33,968 bases of DNA from Ligilactobacillus pabuli (GCF_022836475.1 NZ_BQXH01000022.1:1-33968), one strand, 5' to 3'; positions 25,908 to 33,664 are shown, counted from the first letter of the stretch. Numbers and translations are program-made. The notes: generated by a model not told the origin, from the sequence alone.

Positions 25908-26777
25908 TTAAGCCTTTTTCATTAAACCTAGCCAAACGATGGAGGCCACGATCAAGACTGCCCCAGCGATAAAACTTGGTGTGATTGGCACCGTGAAAAA
26001 GAAAATCGAAAAAATGAAGACGAAAACTGGATTCAAGGACCGGATCAGATTGGCATCTCGGAAGGAAATGTACTTTAAACCTTCATAAAAGAGTACTAAG
26101 CCAAAAAAGCCGCTGAAGAAGGCAGAGCCAAAAATTGGCAAGATACCACCCACCAAATCAAAATGAAACTGCCGAGTCACCACAACACCGCCACCCAAAA
26201 TCAGCGCAGAGATTCCCTGATTGTAAAGTAGTAAAACGTTGGTAGAAACATGCTCAATATTCTTTTTAGCTAACAGATTAGTCAACGCAAAAAAGAACGT
26301 ATACGAAATCGCCGCTACCATCCCCAAAACACTATGTAAATTTCCGTGCCAATTAGTGATCAACGCTGTCCCCAATAAAGTGAAAATAATCGGGACAAGA
26401 TCCGCTTTTTGGATTTTTTCATGCAATAAAATGACTGATAAAATTAAGGCAAAAACTATGTAAAAGCGACCAAACAGTTCCACGCTGACGGGGTCTAATA
26501 AGGAGACACTTACATACTGCAAAATAATGCCAATTGCATTCGTTAGTCCGAGTAACAGCACCAACTTATTACGCCACAGATTCGGAATTTGTTCTTTTTT
26601 TACGCCAATAGCAATCAAAGTCATAATAGTCGAAAAGAAAGCATTCAAGAAAGCCGCCTGAAGCGGAGTCAACGAAGTAATTGAAAATTTATTGAGAACC
26701 GGGGTCAGGGCCATGACTGCCACCAATGATAAGTTTAACCAAATTCCTTTGTGCACATTAGGAGCAGCAGTTTTCAA
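25908..26777 (-). CDS. EamA-family (DMT) transporter
   Basis: The 289-residue product has ten hydrophobic segments in two EamA repeats, the usual form of a drug/metabolite exporter. The second repeat ends with GAVLIVASIVWLGL. The start is TTG at 26777, with GGGGAGGG eight bases upstream inside the last codons of the NUDIX gene. The two genes are thus arranged for coupled translation (stop and start 1 base apart). Substrate unknown. Confidence 0.87.
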   Translation of the reverse strand: MKTAAPNVHKGIWLNLSLVAVMALTPVLNKFSITSLTPLQAAFLNAFFSTIMTLIAIGVKKEQIPNLWRNKLVLLLGLTNAIGIILQYVSVSLLDPVSVELFGRFYIVFALILSVILLHEKIQKADLVPIIFTLLGTALITNWHGNLHSVLGMVAAISYTFFFALTNLLAKKNIEHVSTNVLLLYNQGISALILGGGVVVTRQFHFDLVGGILPIFGSAFFSGFFGLVLFYEGLKYISFRDANLIRSLNPVFVFIFSIFFFTVPITPSFIAGAVLIVASIVWLGLMKKA

Positions 26778-26778
26778 A

Positions 26779-27200
26779 CTAATACCCTCCCCAGCCTAAA
26801 TGCTGAAAAATCTCCTGATAAACATTATCATGAAATGATAGTAATTCAGGCGCTAACGGAACTGCACTAATTTGGCGTTCAACAATTTCCGTTTCTGGGG
26901 GAATTTCCTTGAATTCTTTAACTTGTGTGGTCACGATTACCGTGATGTGACCACTAGGTAATTGATAATAACCAACGGTTGAATACTTTCTTCATCAACG
27001 ATGGCGCCCGACTCTTCAAATGATTCACGGACAACGTTTTGCGTTAAGTTTTCCCCTGGTTCTCGCTTGCCCCCAGTCAGTTCCCACTTGCGCTTAGAAT
27101 TACGGACAAAAACTAGTTCATTTTCACCCACAAACTGTAAAATCAACGCTGAATCAAAATCAGCTGGCATTTTGTCAAAAAATACTGGTGTCTTCATCAT
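26779..27200 (-). pseudogene. NUDIX hydrolase, frameshifted
   Basis: The first part has a good NUDIX box, GGKREPGENLTQNVVRESFEESG, which hydrolyses nucleoside diphosphate derivatives. After ...EESIQPL the frame runs to a stop at 26937. A second frame gives VGYYQLPSGHITVIVTTQ and then a normal C-terminus to TAG at 26779-26781, directly before the TTG of the DMT gene. A single missing base near 26976-26983 explains the break. Two ATG codons (27200, 27197) follow a GGAAG. This may be a true mutation or a base-call error. Confidence 0.8.
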
Positions 27201-27331
27201 TTACTTCCTTTCTTTTCTTTAAAACCACATAATTATCAAAACCGCTATGTTTGGAAACTATAATTCTGCCACACATTGTCCCGCTCTTCCGTGGTTGAAG
27301 CTTTGATAAACATTGCGGCTCTCTAAAATTT

Positions 27332-27416
27332 AGATTTGAAACAACATTTCTATGTTACGTCTCCAAAGACTTTCTCGTCAAATAAAACGAACTTTTATAT
27401 TGGTAAAACGTTTTAT
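27332..27416 (-). repeat. 85-bp promoter-like repeat, copy B
   Basis: Shares a frame of identical blocks (AGATTTGAAACAACAT, CGTCAAATAAAACGAACTTT, GGTAAAACGTTTTAT) with 29651-29736. On the minus strand it contains CGTTTTAC and CGTTTTATTTGACG as two half-sites, then TTGACG and TAACAT 18 bases apart. It could drive the NUDIX gene. Confidence 0.6.
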
Positions 27417-27495
27417 GCAGAGTAAAAATAGAACTTTTTTCAATATTCTTGACTTGTATCTTAATTATCTGTTTTTTCCGAACAATATCATTAAT

Positions 27496-27534
27496 ACAAA
27501 AAGTCGTTATCGACTTTTGATAACGACTTTTTGT
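27496..27534. terminator. Bidirectional terminator after the duplicated lipoprotein tail
   Basis: A perfect 16-bp stem with a 7-base loop; the arms end in T and A runs, so both strands could terminate. Confidence 0.75.
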
Positions 27535-27544
27535 ACTCTAAACT

Positions 27545-27786
27545 TCTATAACTTGTTATTGTTGAACATCCGTTGGCAAACTAGCATCTTTTTGACTGAG
27601 CGCCAAACTTTCCGAACGGTAATAATGTAGATCAACCCAAATCCCAGCACCACTGGCTTGTGTTAACACTTGTGTCTTTTGACTGTTGATTTCGGCTGTT
27701 GTCACGTAATAATACGTTCCAGCACCGGCAGTTTGATACCAACCCAATAAGTTCACAATTTCAATTGGCTGACCAGCTTGAGTTAA
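27545..27786 (-). pseudogene. Duplicated C-terminal fragment of the lipoprotein gene
   Basis: This 242-bp block equals 29881-30122 in length with no gap and about six substitutions (near 97.5 percent identity). It encodes the end of the lipoprotein, from LTQAGQPIEIVNLLGW to the stop at 27556. The reading frame starts at an internal Met but has no ribosome binding site or signal peptide. It lies 32 bases after the lipase stop. It is a copy left by duplication or recombination, not an independent gene. Confidence 0.88.
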
Positions 27787-27818
27787 AGCACATACACATA
27801 GTTTTTGAAAAATTTGGG

Positions 27819-29105
27819 CTAATTGCTAGAAAACTTTGCCGACCATTCTTGGTCATCTTGTTCAATATGTTCTGCTGCGGTTTTCAAACCTTTAATGATC
27901 TGTTCAACTCTTTCCAGATTCTGATCAACCAGCTGATTCGCTTCCTCGACCGCAGTTAAGTCAATGTGATTTTTGGGTTCTAACTGATATTCCGCAACCA
28001 CGTTGGCCACATCACTGGCGGTAATATATGGCAGGTCACTAGCCATCTGAATGATTTTTTCGAACTTCTTTTGCATTTCGGGATAGAGTGAATTGTTGAT
28101 TTTTTTAATTTCTTTCAGGGGGGCTTGGGTACTCTCAAGTGATGCAATAGCGGCGTCAACGGATGCTCTTTCTAATGCAACTTTTTCACCAGCCTGTAAT
28201 GTCGCTAACTGACTACCTTGGGCCCTGATCGTTATTTTTTGTCCGTCTTGAGAAACAATTTTTAAATTCCCTTGTTTATCAAATTGATAGCCACCCCACA
28301 CATGCTGATCTATGATACTTTTTATCAAGTCTTCAGCTTTCGCTTTCTTAGAATCAACCTTTACCACAGTCCCGACACTTTTTTGTCCATCGCGATAATC
28401 TAACCCAGTCATTGGCACCGGATCTTTCGGATCAACATAATTAAAAGCTCGATTTTTAAGTTGATCAGCTCGTTTCTTTTCTGTTGAATTCAGTAAGCTA
28501 TAAACGTTAGGTCCTTCATAAAGATAAGCAGCCCGAATCCGCTGAGCCTCTTCTTTAGTTGTATGAGCTAAAGCATATTGTCCATTCATCGAACCTAAGG
28601 AATGACCATACACATCTACTTGAGCTTTGGGATAATATTTGAGCACATCATGTAAAGTTTGTGCACTAGCACGCATTTGGGGTGTGGCTTGGTCTACCAT
28701 TTGTAGCGCAATGCCGTAACTACTAAGTGGAAAACCAGCACTAGTTGTTTGGCTAAATCTTTGTATAACAGGAGCGGTGGCATTATTAAAAATGCCAAAC
28801 GCAGCTGGTATATCATTTAGCAACCAATCTTGACGTGCATCACGACCAGTTTTTCCCTTCTTAAGCAAATTATCTGCTCCGGTAGAACCACGATAAAGAA
28901 CGGTGACGTTTTTAACTTTCTTTCGATCATAATTCTTAGCCAGCGGATCATTTTGAACAATAATGTATGCTTGTTCACCATTTTTTGGATCATTTATTTT
29001 TTCTGCTACATAACCATAAATATGTGATCCAACTTTAATTTTTTCATTTTCAAAAAGATTTTTATACTCAAGTTCCGCAAGTTTAACCCTTAACCATTCA
29101 CTCAA
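27819..29105 (-). CDS. Lipase with helical C-terminal tail, possible type VII secretion toxin
   Basis: An alpha/beta hydrolase of 428 residues. GHSLG at 167-171 gives Ser169; Asp225 or Asp228 and His268 (QHVWGGY) complete a likely triad. Residues about 300-428 are Ala/Glu/Lys-rich helices with no hydrolase features. A lipase followed by a helical tail, next to a small anchored protein, recalls the TslA type of reverse-domain type VII secretion lipase. There is no signal peptide. The frame opens with TTG at 29105 and no clear ribosome binding site. An ATG 10 bases upstream (reading MRKFE) is off by one base. Confidence 0.75.
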   Translation of the reverse strand: MSEWLRVKLAELEYKNLFENEKIKVGSHIYGYVAEKINDPKNGEQAYIIVQNDPLAKNYDRKKVKNVTVLYRGSTGADNLLKKGKTGRDARQDWLLNDIPAAFGIFNNATAPVIQRFSQTTSAGFPLSSYGIALQMVDQATPQMRASAQTLHDVLKYYPKAQVDVYGHSLGSMNGQYALAHTTKEEAQRIRAAYLYEGPNVYSLLNSTEKKRADQLKNRAFNYVDPKDPVPMTGLDYRDGQKSVGTVVKVDSKKAKAEDLIKSIIDQHVWGGYQFDKQGNLKIVSQDGQKITIRAQGSQLATLQAGEKVALERASVDAAIASLESTQAPLKEIKKINNSLYPEMQKKFEKIIQMASDLPYITASDVANVVAEYQLEPKNHIDLTAVEEANQLVDQNLERVEQIIKGLKTAAEHIEQDDQEWSAKFSSN

Positions 29106-29123
29106 ATTTTCTCATTTCAAAAA

Positions 29124-29516
29124 CTATTCATCCCCCATCAATTCAGCAAGTTTTGACGTTATACCTACACCATCAGTTTCAATCTTCTCTTTATTTTCAA
29201 TAATGTATTTATCTATCCCTGAATGAAAGACTAATTTTTTATCACCATTTACATAGCCAGTTACATCAATTCCTCCCATTGGATTATGTTTTATTGTGTT
29301 ATAGTTTATAGTTATGCTCTTAATAAAATGATTTTTATCAGATTCTCGTAAATCATTTTCGATCACTCGCTGGTACTGCTTTACATAAGCTACCATTTCT
29401 TCATGTTGGTGTTCCGCTCTTTGATTCATATAATATTTTCCTCCTCCAATTAAACTAACAATTAGTGCTATCGTTATGACTACACTCAATAAAACGATTT
29501 TAGTTTTTCTTTTCAT
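29124..29516 (-). CDS. DUF1310-like membrane-anchored small protein, candidate immunity partner
   Basis: The 130-residue product has a basic N-terminus, a membrane segment (residues 8-27) without a lipobox Cys, then a soluble part with NPMGGIDVTGYVNGDKKL. This motif is like DUF1310 and cystatin-like lipoproteins. Its stop is 18 bases before the lipase frame. A TTG at 29540 would extend it, but GAGGGG lies before the ATG at 29516. An anchored protein outside the cell would be well placed to block an exported lipase. That role is inferred from order only. Confidence 0.75.
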   Translation of the reverse strand: MKRKTKIVLLSVVITIALIVSLIGGGKYYMNQRAEHQHEEMVAYVKQYQRVIENDLRESDKNHFIKSITINYNTIKHNPMGGIDVTGYVNGDKKLVFHSGIDKYIIENKEKIETDGVGITSKLAELMGDE

Positions 29517-29561
29517 TGACCTAACCCCTCGTATTATCAATATTTTCCGGGTATGTTTTTT

Positions 29562-29630
29562 TTAGTAATTTTTAATCTCTTCATCTGAAATTTTTTTAGT
29601 GTACCTTTTCTCCTTAATTTTTTTATTCAT
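29562..29630 (-). CDS. 22-residue ORF upstream of the DUF1310-like gene
   Basis: It encodes a basic peptide beginning MNKKIKEKRYTKKI. AGGAG stands nine bases before the ATG. It lies in the leader of the toxin cassette and could be a leader peptide or a small gene. I do not recognise it. Confidence 0.45.
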   Translation of the reverse strand: MNKKIKEKRYTKKISDEEIKNY

Positions 29631-29650
29631 CTTGTCTAACTCCTAAAAAT

Positions 29651-29736
29651 AGATTTGAAACAACATATTTAACTTTACGCTTGCAAAAAAGTTTTCGTCA
29701 AATAAAACGAACTTTTTCATCGGTAAAACGTTTTAT
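29651..29736 (-). repeat. 86-bp promoter-like repeat, copy A
   Basis: Second copy of the element at 27332-27416. TTGACG (29696-29701) with a weak TAAAGT 18 bases on stands about 180 bases before the DUF1310-like start. The half-sites ATAAAACG and CGTTTTAT flank the region upstream of -35. Confidence 0.6.
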
Positions 29737-29814
29737 TTATTTTAAAAGCTAAACTTTTTCTGCTATTCGGACTTAATTCCAGCTGATTCAAGTGTTTTAC
29801 CGAACGACAAAAAG

Positions 29815-29855
29815 CACTAAAAATCACGATACGCTCTGTAAAATGATTTTTAGTG
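29815..29855 (-). terminator. Terminator of the lipoprotein gene
   Basis: A perfect 12-bp stem, CACTAAAAATCA (29815-29826) with TGATTTTTAGTG (29844-29855), is followed by CTTTTTG on the minus strand. Confidence 0.8.
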
Positions 29856-29891
29856 TCCTAGTTTAATTATTTTATTTTTCTCTATAACTTG

Positions 29892-30647
29892 TTATTGTTG
29901 AACATCCGTTGGCAAACTAGCATCTTTTTGACTGAGCGCCAAACTTTCCGAACGATAATAATGTAGATCAACCCAAATACCAGCACCACTGGCTTGTGTT
30001 AACACTTGTGTCTTTTGACCGTTGATTTCGGCAGTTGTCACGTAATAATACGTTCCAGCACCGGCAGTTTGATACCAACCCAATAAGTTCACAATTTCAA
30101 TTGGCTGACCATTTTGAGTTAATGGGGCTTCATTTCTAGTGAAAGTTGACAGTGCTGCCCAACTTTTCATCTCTGCGTTCTCTGCTTTACGCGGATCTTG
30201 CAACGCCTCTCGGTCTTCTTTCGTCCGCACCGAGCCATCGTAAGCCTCAGTCTTTCCCCCATATTCGCCACTGGTGATCCACTGGTTACCCACAAATTTG
30301 ACGGATTTCACTTCATTTTCGTACTTATCCCAGCCATACCACGTCCCCTGCATTTGCGCAGGAAAATTCATTTTTTTATGCCCACTTGCGTCTATATCTG
30401 AATGCTGTTTTGGTGCCTGCGACTCAGCAGCGGTTGCTGATGAACTTTCACTACTTGAACTAACGGTCTGACTAGCAGAGGAGCTCTGAGCCGTCCTCGA
30501 CTTTTTCTTGGAACTTGATTGGCTCTTTTGCGTTGTTTTAGCAGAAGAACTTTCTGTTTGGTGATTTTTACTTTGAGACGAACTACAGCCAACTACTAGC
30601 ATAGACATCCCTAAAATAGCTACGCTGGCAAATAATCTTTTCTGCAT
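29892..30647 (-). CDS. Serine-rich lipoprotein of unknown function
   Basis: The 251-residue product has a signal peptide with lipobox VVGC (Cys21), a Ser/Lys/Thr/Gln-rich linker to about residue 85, and a folded part that begins GTWYGWDKYENEV and ends with an aromatic Gly-rich region (GWYQTAGAGTYYYV). Such lipoproteins are common in lactobacilli; function is unknown. GGGAG precedes the ATG. Its 3' end is duplicated at 27545-27786, with the lipase cassette between the copies. The lipase partner in known systems can be a lipoprotein, so a link is possible but unproved. Confidence 0.85.
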   Translation of the reverse strand: MQKRLFASVAILGMSMLVVGCSSSQSKNHQTESSSAKTTQKSQSSSKKKSRTAQSSSASQTVSSSSESSSATAAESQAPKQHSDIDASGHKKMNFPAQMQGTWYGWDKYENEVKSVKFVGNQWITSGEYGGKTEAYDGSVRTKEDREALQDPRKAENAEMKSWAALSTFTRNEAPLTQNGQPIEIVNLLGWYQTAGAGTYYYVTTAEINGQKTQVLTQASGAGIWVDLHYYRSESLALSQKDASLPTDVQQ

Positions 30648-30736
30648 GATTTTTCTCCCATCACTATGTTTTTCATTTCATTTTAAGCATAAGAAAAAAA
30701 ACTGGTGCACGCAACTTTTTAGTCCAGCACCACAAG

Positions 30737-30850
30737 TTCGGTGAGACTTTGGTACAAAAACTTTACTTTCGGACTTAGCTCTGTGAAAGTTTGGTACATA
30801 AACCTTGCTTTCGGACTTAACTCCGCGAAAGTTTGGTACAAAATTTTCTC
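30737..30850. repeat. Array 3: three 42-bp hairpin units, different sequence family
   Basis: TTTGGTACA recurs at 30748, 30790 and 30832, exactly 42 bases apart. Hairpins are ACTTTC (30765-30770) with GAAAGT (30785-30790), and CTTTCG (30808-30813) with CGAAAG (30826-30831). The block lies upstream of the lipoprotein gene and downstream of the 160-residue gene. Confidence 0.8.
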
Positions 30851-30892
30851 GCTCAGGTCAGGTAATATCCCGCCGTTTCACTCTGCCAGACA

Positions 30893-30939
30893 AAAAAGCA
30901 GCACACCCCACGAGAGCTTTCTGTCGTAGCTTGCACTGC
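30893..30939 (-). terminator. Terminator after the 160-residue protein gene
   Basis: AAGCAG and CTGCTT bound a long imperfect stem followed by TTTTTT on the minus strand, directly after the stop at 30940. Confidence 0.65.
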
Positions 30940-31422
30940 TTATTTTTTATGCTGTTTTCTTTTTTTACGTAATTTCATTTGCGGTTGACCAACTTTGAGC
31001 TTAGGTTTAACAAAAGCATGAGTCGGTTGATCGACAGTCTTCATCACTAAATCCACGTTGGCGTCACAGACCGCTTTGATCAACGGCACGCTGTTATCAA
31101 TATAATGCAGCTCCCGTTCTAAAAAGCTGAAATAATTCGAAAGTAACGGCGTAATTTGACCGACGAGCTCATCACTGTCATCTAAAAAGCGCGGAAAATA
31201 CGACCCAATGACGTGACTGACAGTTTGCTTGGTCCACTCTGCCGGCTTCTGTCCACTAGTCGTATACGCAGCAGCCGTAAAAGACATGATCACATACCGC
31301 ACCGAGTCTAGGTCCATCGTTGTCTTAAATGGTTGTCCAAGCGGTGAAGCTAAAAATTTGGTTAAGTTGATTTCAGTTTCTGTGACCAGCTGGTGCTTGG
31401 TCCGACGGTTAAGTTTTTTCAC
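30940..31422 (-). CDS. Hypothetical 160-residue protein
   Basis: I do not recognise it. The middle is helical (FTAAAYTTSG, LLSNYFSFLERELHY) and the C-terminus is highly basic (KLRKKRKQHKK), suggesting nucleic acid or ribosome contact. The start is GTG at 31422 with AAGGGAG upstream. It follows a 46-codon ORF by 35 bases and probably shares its transcript. Confidence 0.7.
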   Translation of the reverse strand: MKKLNRRTKHQLVTETEINLTKFLASPLGQPFKTTMDLDSVRYVIMSFTAAAYTTSGQKPAEWTKQTVSHVIGSYFPRFLDDSDELVGQITPLLSNYFSFLERELHYIDNSVPLIKAVCDANVDLVMKTVDQPTHAFVKPKLKVGQPQMKLRKKRKQHKK

Positions 31423-31457
31423 GAGAATCTGGCTCCCTTCATCTCTTGTACAAGCAA

Positions 31458-31598
31458 TTAGTTTCTGCTTGCAAACTGAGGTGGAGCATCTGGGAGTACG
31501 TCAAGCAGTACTTGACGCGCCATAAATAGCACCCGCTTTTGAAGTGTAAGCAGCTGGTTTAAGCCTGATAAAAATGGGGATAATTTAGTGGCGTGCAT
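31458..31598 (-). CDS. 46-residue hypothetical protein
   Basis: The ORF begins MHATKLSPFLSGLNQLLT and is helical with hydrophobic spacing (LLTLQKRVLFMARQVLLDVL). GAGGA stands nine bases before the ATG at 31598. It probably forms an operon with the 160-residue gene. Function unknown. Confidence 0.55.
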   Translation of the reverse strand: MHATKLSPFLSGLNQLLTLQKRVLFMARQVLLDVLPDAPPQFASRN

Positions 31599-31694
31599 GA
31601 CTGATTTCCTCGCTTTACTATACTAGCTATAATTTTACACCTATTTTTACAGTTAGTGCGTGTTTTTGGCAAAACTCCTTAAAAATTTTCACAG

Positions 31695-31724
31695 AAAAAG
31701 CACTGAGGGAAAACGCCCAGTGCT
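31695..31724 (-). terminator. Terminator after the arginase-family gene
   Basis: AGCACTG (31699-31705) pairs with CAGTGCT (31718-31724), followed by TTTTT on the minus strand. Confidence 0.8.
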
Positions 31725-31730
31725 CAAAAA

Positions 31731-32588
31731 TTATTCAAAAATCGGTAAGGTGGCCAAACCCTGACGGAGGCGTAAAGCATCCCAGGGCATGTGTTCGGCC
31801 AAGGTCAAGCCCACGATTTCCGTCGTGGCTGCAATGTCGCTGAAAAGCTGCAACATCTGGTTTAATTGTACTGACCCTACTGCGACTCCAGGAATCCGGC
31901 GATCAGCGGGTGCCGCCGCAAAGTTAGCGTGAAAGTCACTCGGTGACAGGATATCAAAGTCAGTGTGGACTACCACTTTGGTAAAGCCATGCTGTTTGAT
32001 CCACTTAGTCACAGCGTCACTTTGCAAGAGTTGTTGTGGTGTAACGACTTGCAAACCTAATTGTTCGATTCGTTCTTGTTCGACCGGAGTCACCACGGTT
32101 TGATCTATTCCTGCCAATAACACATTCTCTGGTTGAAATGGGTGTTTGATCATCGTTTGATATTGTGGAATACCCTCACCCATTAAATTAGCCAAGGCCA
32201 GTTCCCGGACATGGGAAGCAGAAGTCGCTGTCCCTAAATCAGGATGTGAATCTAACCAAATCAGGCCTAAATTTTCTGGATACTTGCTATGTAAGTATTC
32301 AAACGGGGCAGCTGAAATACTGCAATCTCCCCCAAGTGTTAGGACGTTGGCGGGTTCTTTAGCATTCAAGATTTCCAAAGTGGCTTCCTGTTGCTTGAGG
32401 ACAGTTTCCGCGCCTTTAATTTGGCTATTGCTGTGAGCGGCACTGCCAACTGGTGTAAAAATTGTCTCGGTCTGGTCCGAATAAGTCGGTGGCACAATAT
32501 GCGATAACAAACGGGCCCCGAAACTATAATTTTCGTCCATCCCTCCTTGCCATTGTTGATTAACTAAACGTACTGTTTTTACAGTCAT
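31731..32588 (-). CDS. Arginase/agmatinase-family enzyme
   Basis: A ureohydrolase fold of 285 residues. Manganese ligands are visible as Asp113, His115 and Asp117 in DSHPD and Asp210 and Asp212 in HTDFDILSP. The usual first His ligand of GGDHS is Cys89 (GGDCS). This makes the substrate uncertain; it could be an arginase-like enzyme with changed specificity. Start ATG 32588 has AAGGAG upstream. It is monocistronic, with its own terminator. Confidence 0.87.
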   Translation of the reverse strand: MTVKTVRLVNQQWQGGMDENYSFGARLLSHIVPPTYSDQTETIFTPVGSAAHSNSQIKGAETVLKQQEATLEILNAKEPANVLTLGGDCSISAAPFEYLHSKYPENLGLIWLDSHPDLGTATSASHVRELALANLMGEGIPQYQTMIKHPFQPENVLLAGIDQTVVTPVEQERIEQLGLQVVTPQQLLQSDAVTKWIKQHGFTKVVVHTDFDILSPSDFHANFAAAPADRRIPGVAVGSVQLNQMLQLFSDIAATTEIVGLTLAEHMPWDALRLRQGLATLPIFE

Positions 32589-33166
32589 TTTTCTTTAATA
32601 CTCCTTAATTTTCGATTTTATTGCGCCCCTCGCGCTTGAGTTACCTCCCAATTTTTCTTCTCATTGGGAGCCTTCTCAGCAGTTTATCATTTAGGCGGCT
32701 AATTTATTGTACCGCTCACCCAGATTTTTTCCAGTAAAAAGCCTTATTTTACGGTAATTCTTTGCAATAATAATAGGTTTGTTATCATGAAATAACATAA
32801 TTACTATTTCAAAAATTAAGCATTGTTCGCTATACTTTAGTTGATAAGTTATTCACAAAAGATTTAACATCAATTTCTTTCAATTTTAGTGAACTCAGCT
32901 GCATCAAAATGTTTGGAATTAGTTTAACTTTGCATAATTTTTCAACCGCTTACATCTTAGCCATTACGCTATTTGTCTTACAACAAGTTTTAAAATATCT
33001 TTTGGCAAGATTTAGCTTTTATCATTTTAAACATTTTCTTTGCTGACTCCGTTTCCACTAAAGATTGATCTTCATTTCACAAATAATTGACCTAATTTCA
33101 GTTGTGAGTTGCCATCACCAATATTGTCGTAGTGAAACTTGTACTTAATAAATGGAGGGACCAATT
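32589..33166. other. AT-rich intergenic region between divergent genes
   Basis: It separates the arginase gene and the plus-strand DUF2798-like gene and must hold both promoters, but I see no strong -35/-10 pair. An 8-bp inverted repeat, CTCCCAAT (32645-32652) and ATTGGGAG (32663-32670), is a possible operator for the arginase gene. A 45-codon hydrophobic ORF (32909-33046, plus) has no ribosome binding site and is probably chance. Confidence 0.6.
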
Positions 33167-33619
33167 ATGTTACCAAAAAAATCATTTGCATTTTTAATCG
33201 ACCAATTGATCATCAACCTGCTTGTTTCGTTTAACATTTCCATGGCAATCAACATCTTGCACGATGCACCGCAGGAATTTGCTACTCTGTTCAAACCAAC
33301 ATTGTACGGTTGGTTAATTGCTTTAGCGATGGCTTACCTGTTACCATTGCCAAAATTGGGGACAGCTGTTGGTAAGTTCTTGCTTGGGTCAAACAGTCAT
33401 TTCGACACCATGATCGGGATCGTAGTGATCAACGTTGTCACCATTGTCTTCATCTTAACTATGGTCTTTGGTGGAGTTTCTTGGGAATCAGTTATCGGCT
33501 GGTTATCATCACTACCATTTACTCTCTTAACTGGGACAGTAGTCGTTGGCTTGCTCAGCGGTCCTGTGACACGCTTCGCTTCACTATTTGCTCCAGCACC
33601 TAAGGTCGAATTAGACTAA
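33167..33619 (+). CDS. DUF2798-like four-helix membrane protein
   Basis: The 150-residue product has four membrane segments in a repeated two-helix pattern, similar to the DUF2798 family: a helix of FLIDQLIINLLVSFNISMAI type comes first and the third helix resembles it. Function unknown. An ATG at 33152 overlaps the GGAGGG ribosome binding site; the ATG at 33167 is correctly spaced. It is the only plus-strand gene in the window. Confidence 0.8.
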   Translation: MLPKKSFAFLIDQLIINLLVSFNISMAINILHDAPQEFATLFKPTLYGWLIALAMAYLLPLPKLGTAVGKFLLGSNSHFDTMIGIVVINVVTIVFILTMVFGGVSWESVIGWLSSLPFTLLTGTVVVGLLSGPVTRFASLFAPAPKVELD

Positions 33620-33630
33620 TCATTTCTACT

Positions 33631-33664
33631 AAAAAGATCAGCTCACATGGGCTGGTCTTTTTTT
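33631..33664 (+). terminator. Terminator of the DUF2798-like gene
   Basis: AAAAAGATCAGC (33631-33642) pairs with GCTGGTCTTTTT (33651-33662), with one G-U pair and a T run. Confidence 0.85.

Larger units (their letters stand above)
27201..27544. other. Intergenic region with the copy B promoter-like element and a terminator
   Basis: No convincing gene. It holds the copy B 85-bp element (27332-27416) and a 16-bp perfect stem (27496-27511 with 27519-27534), a strong terminator that could work in both directions after the truncated lipoprotein copy. Confidence 0.7.
29541..29891. other. Intergenic region between lipoprotein and DUF1310-like gene
   Basis: It holds the lipoprotein terminator, the copy A promoter-like element and a 22-codon ORF. 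Nothing else of note is seen. Confidence 0.7.

Noticed and set aside
32909-33046. 45-codon hydrophobic plus-strand ORF
   Set aside because: No ribosome binding site; AT-rich DNA readily gives Phe/Leu/Ile-rich frames. Kept only as a note in the intergenic entry.
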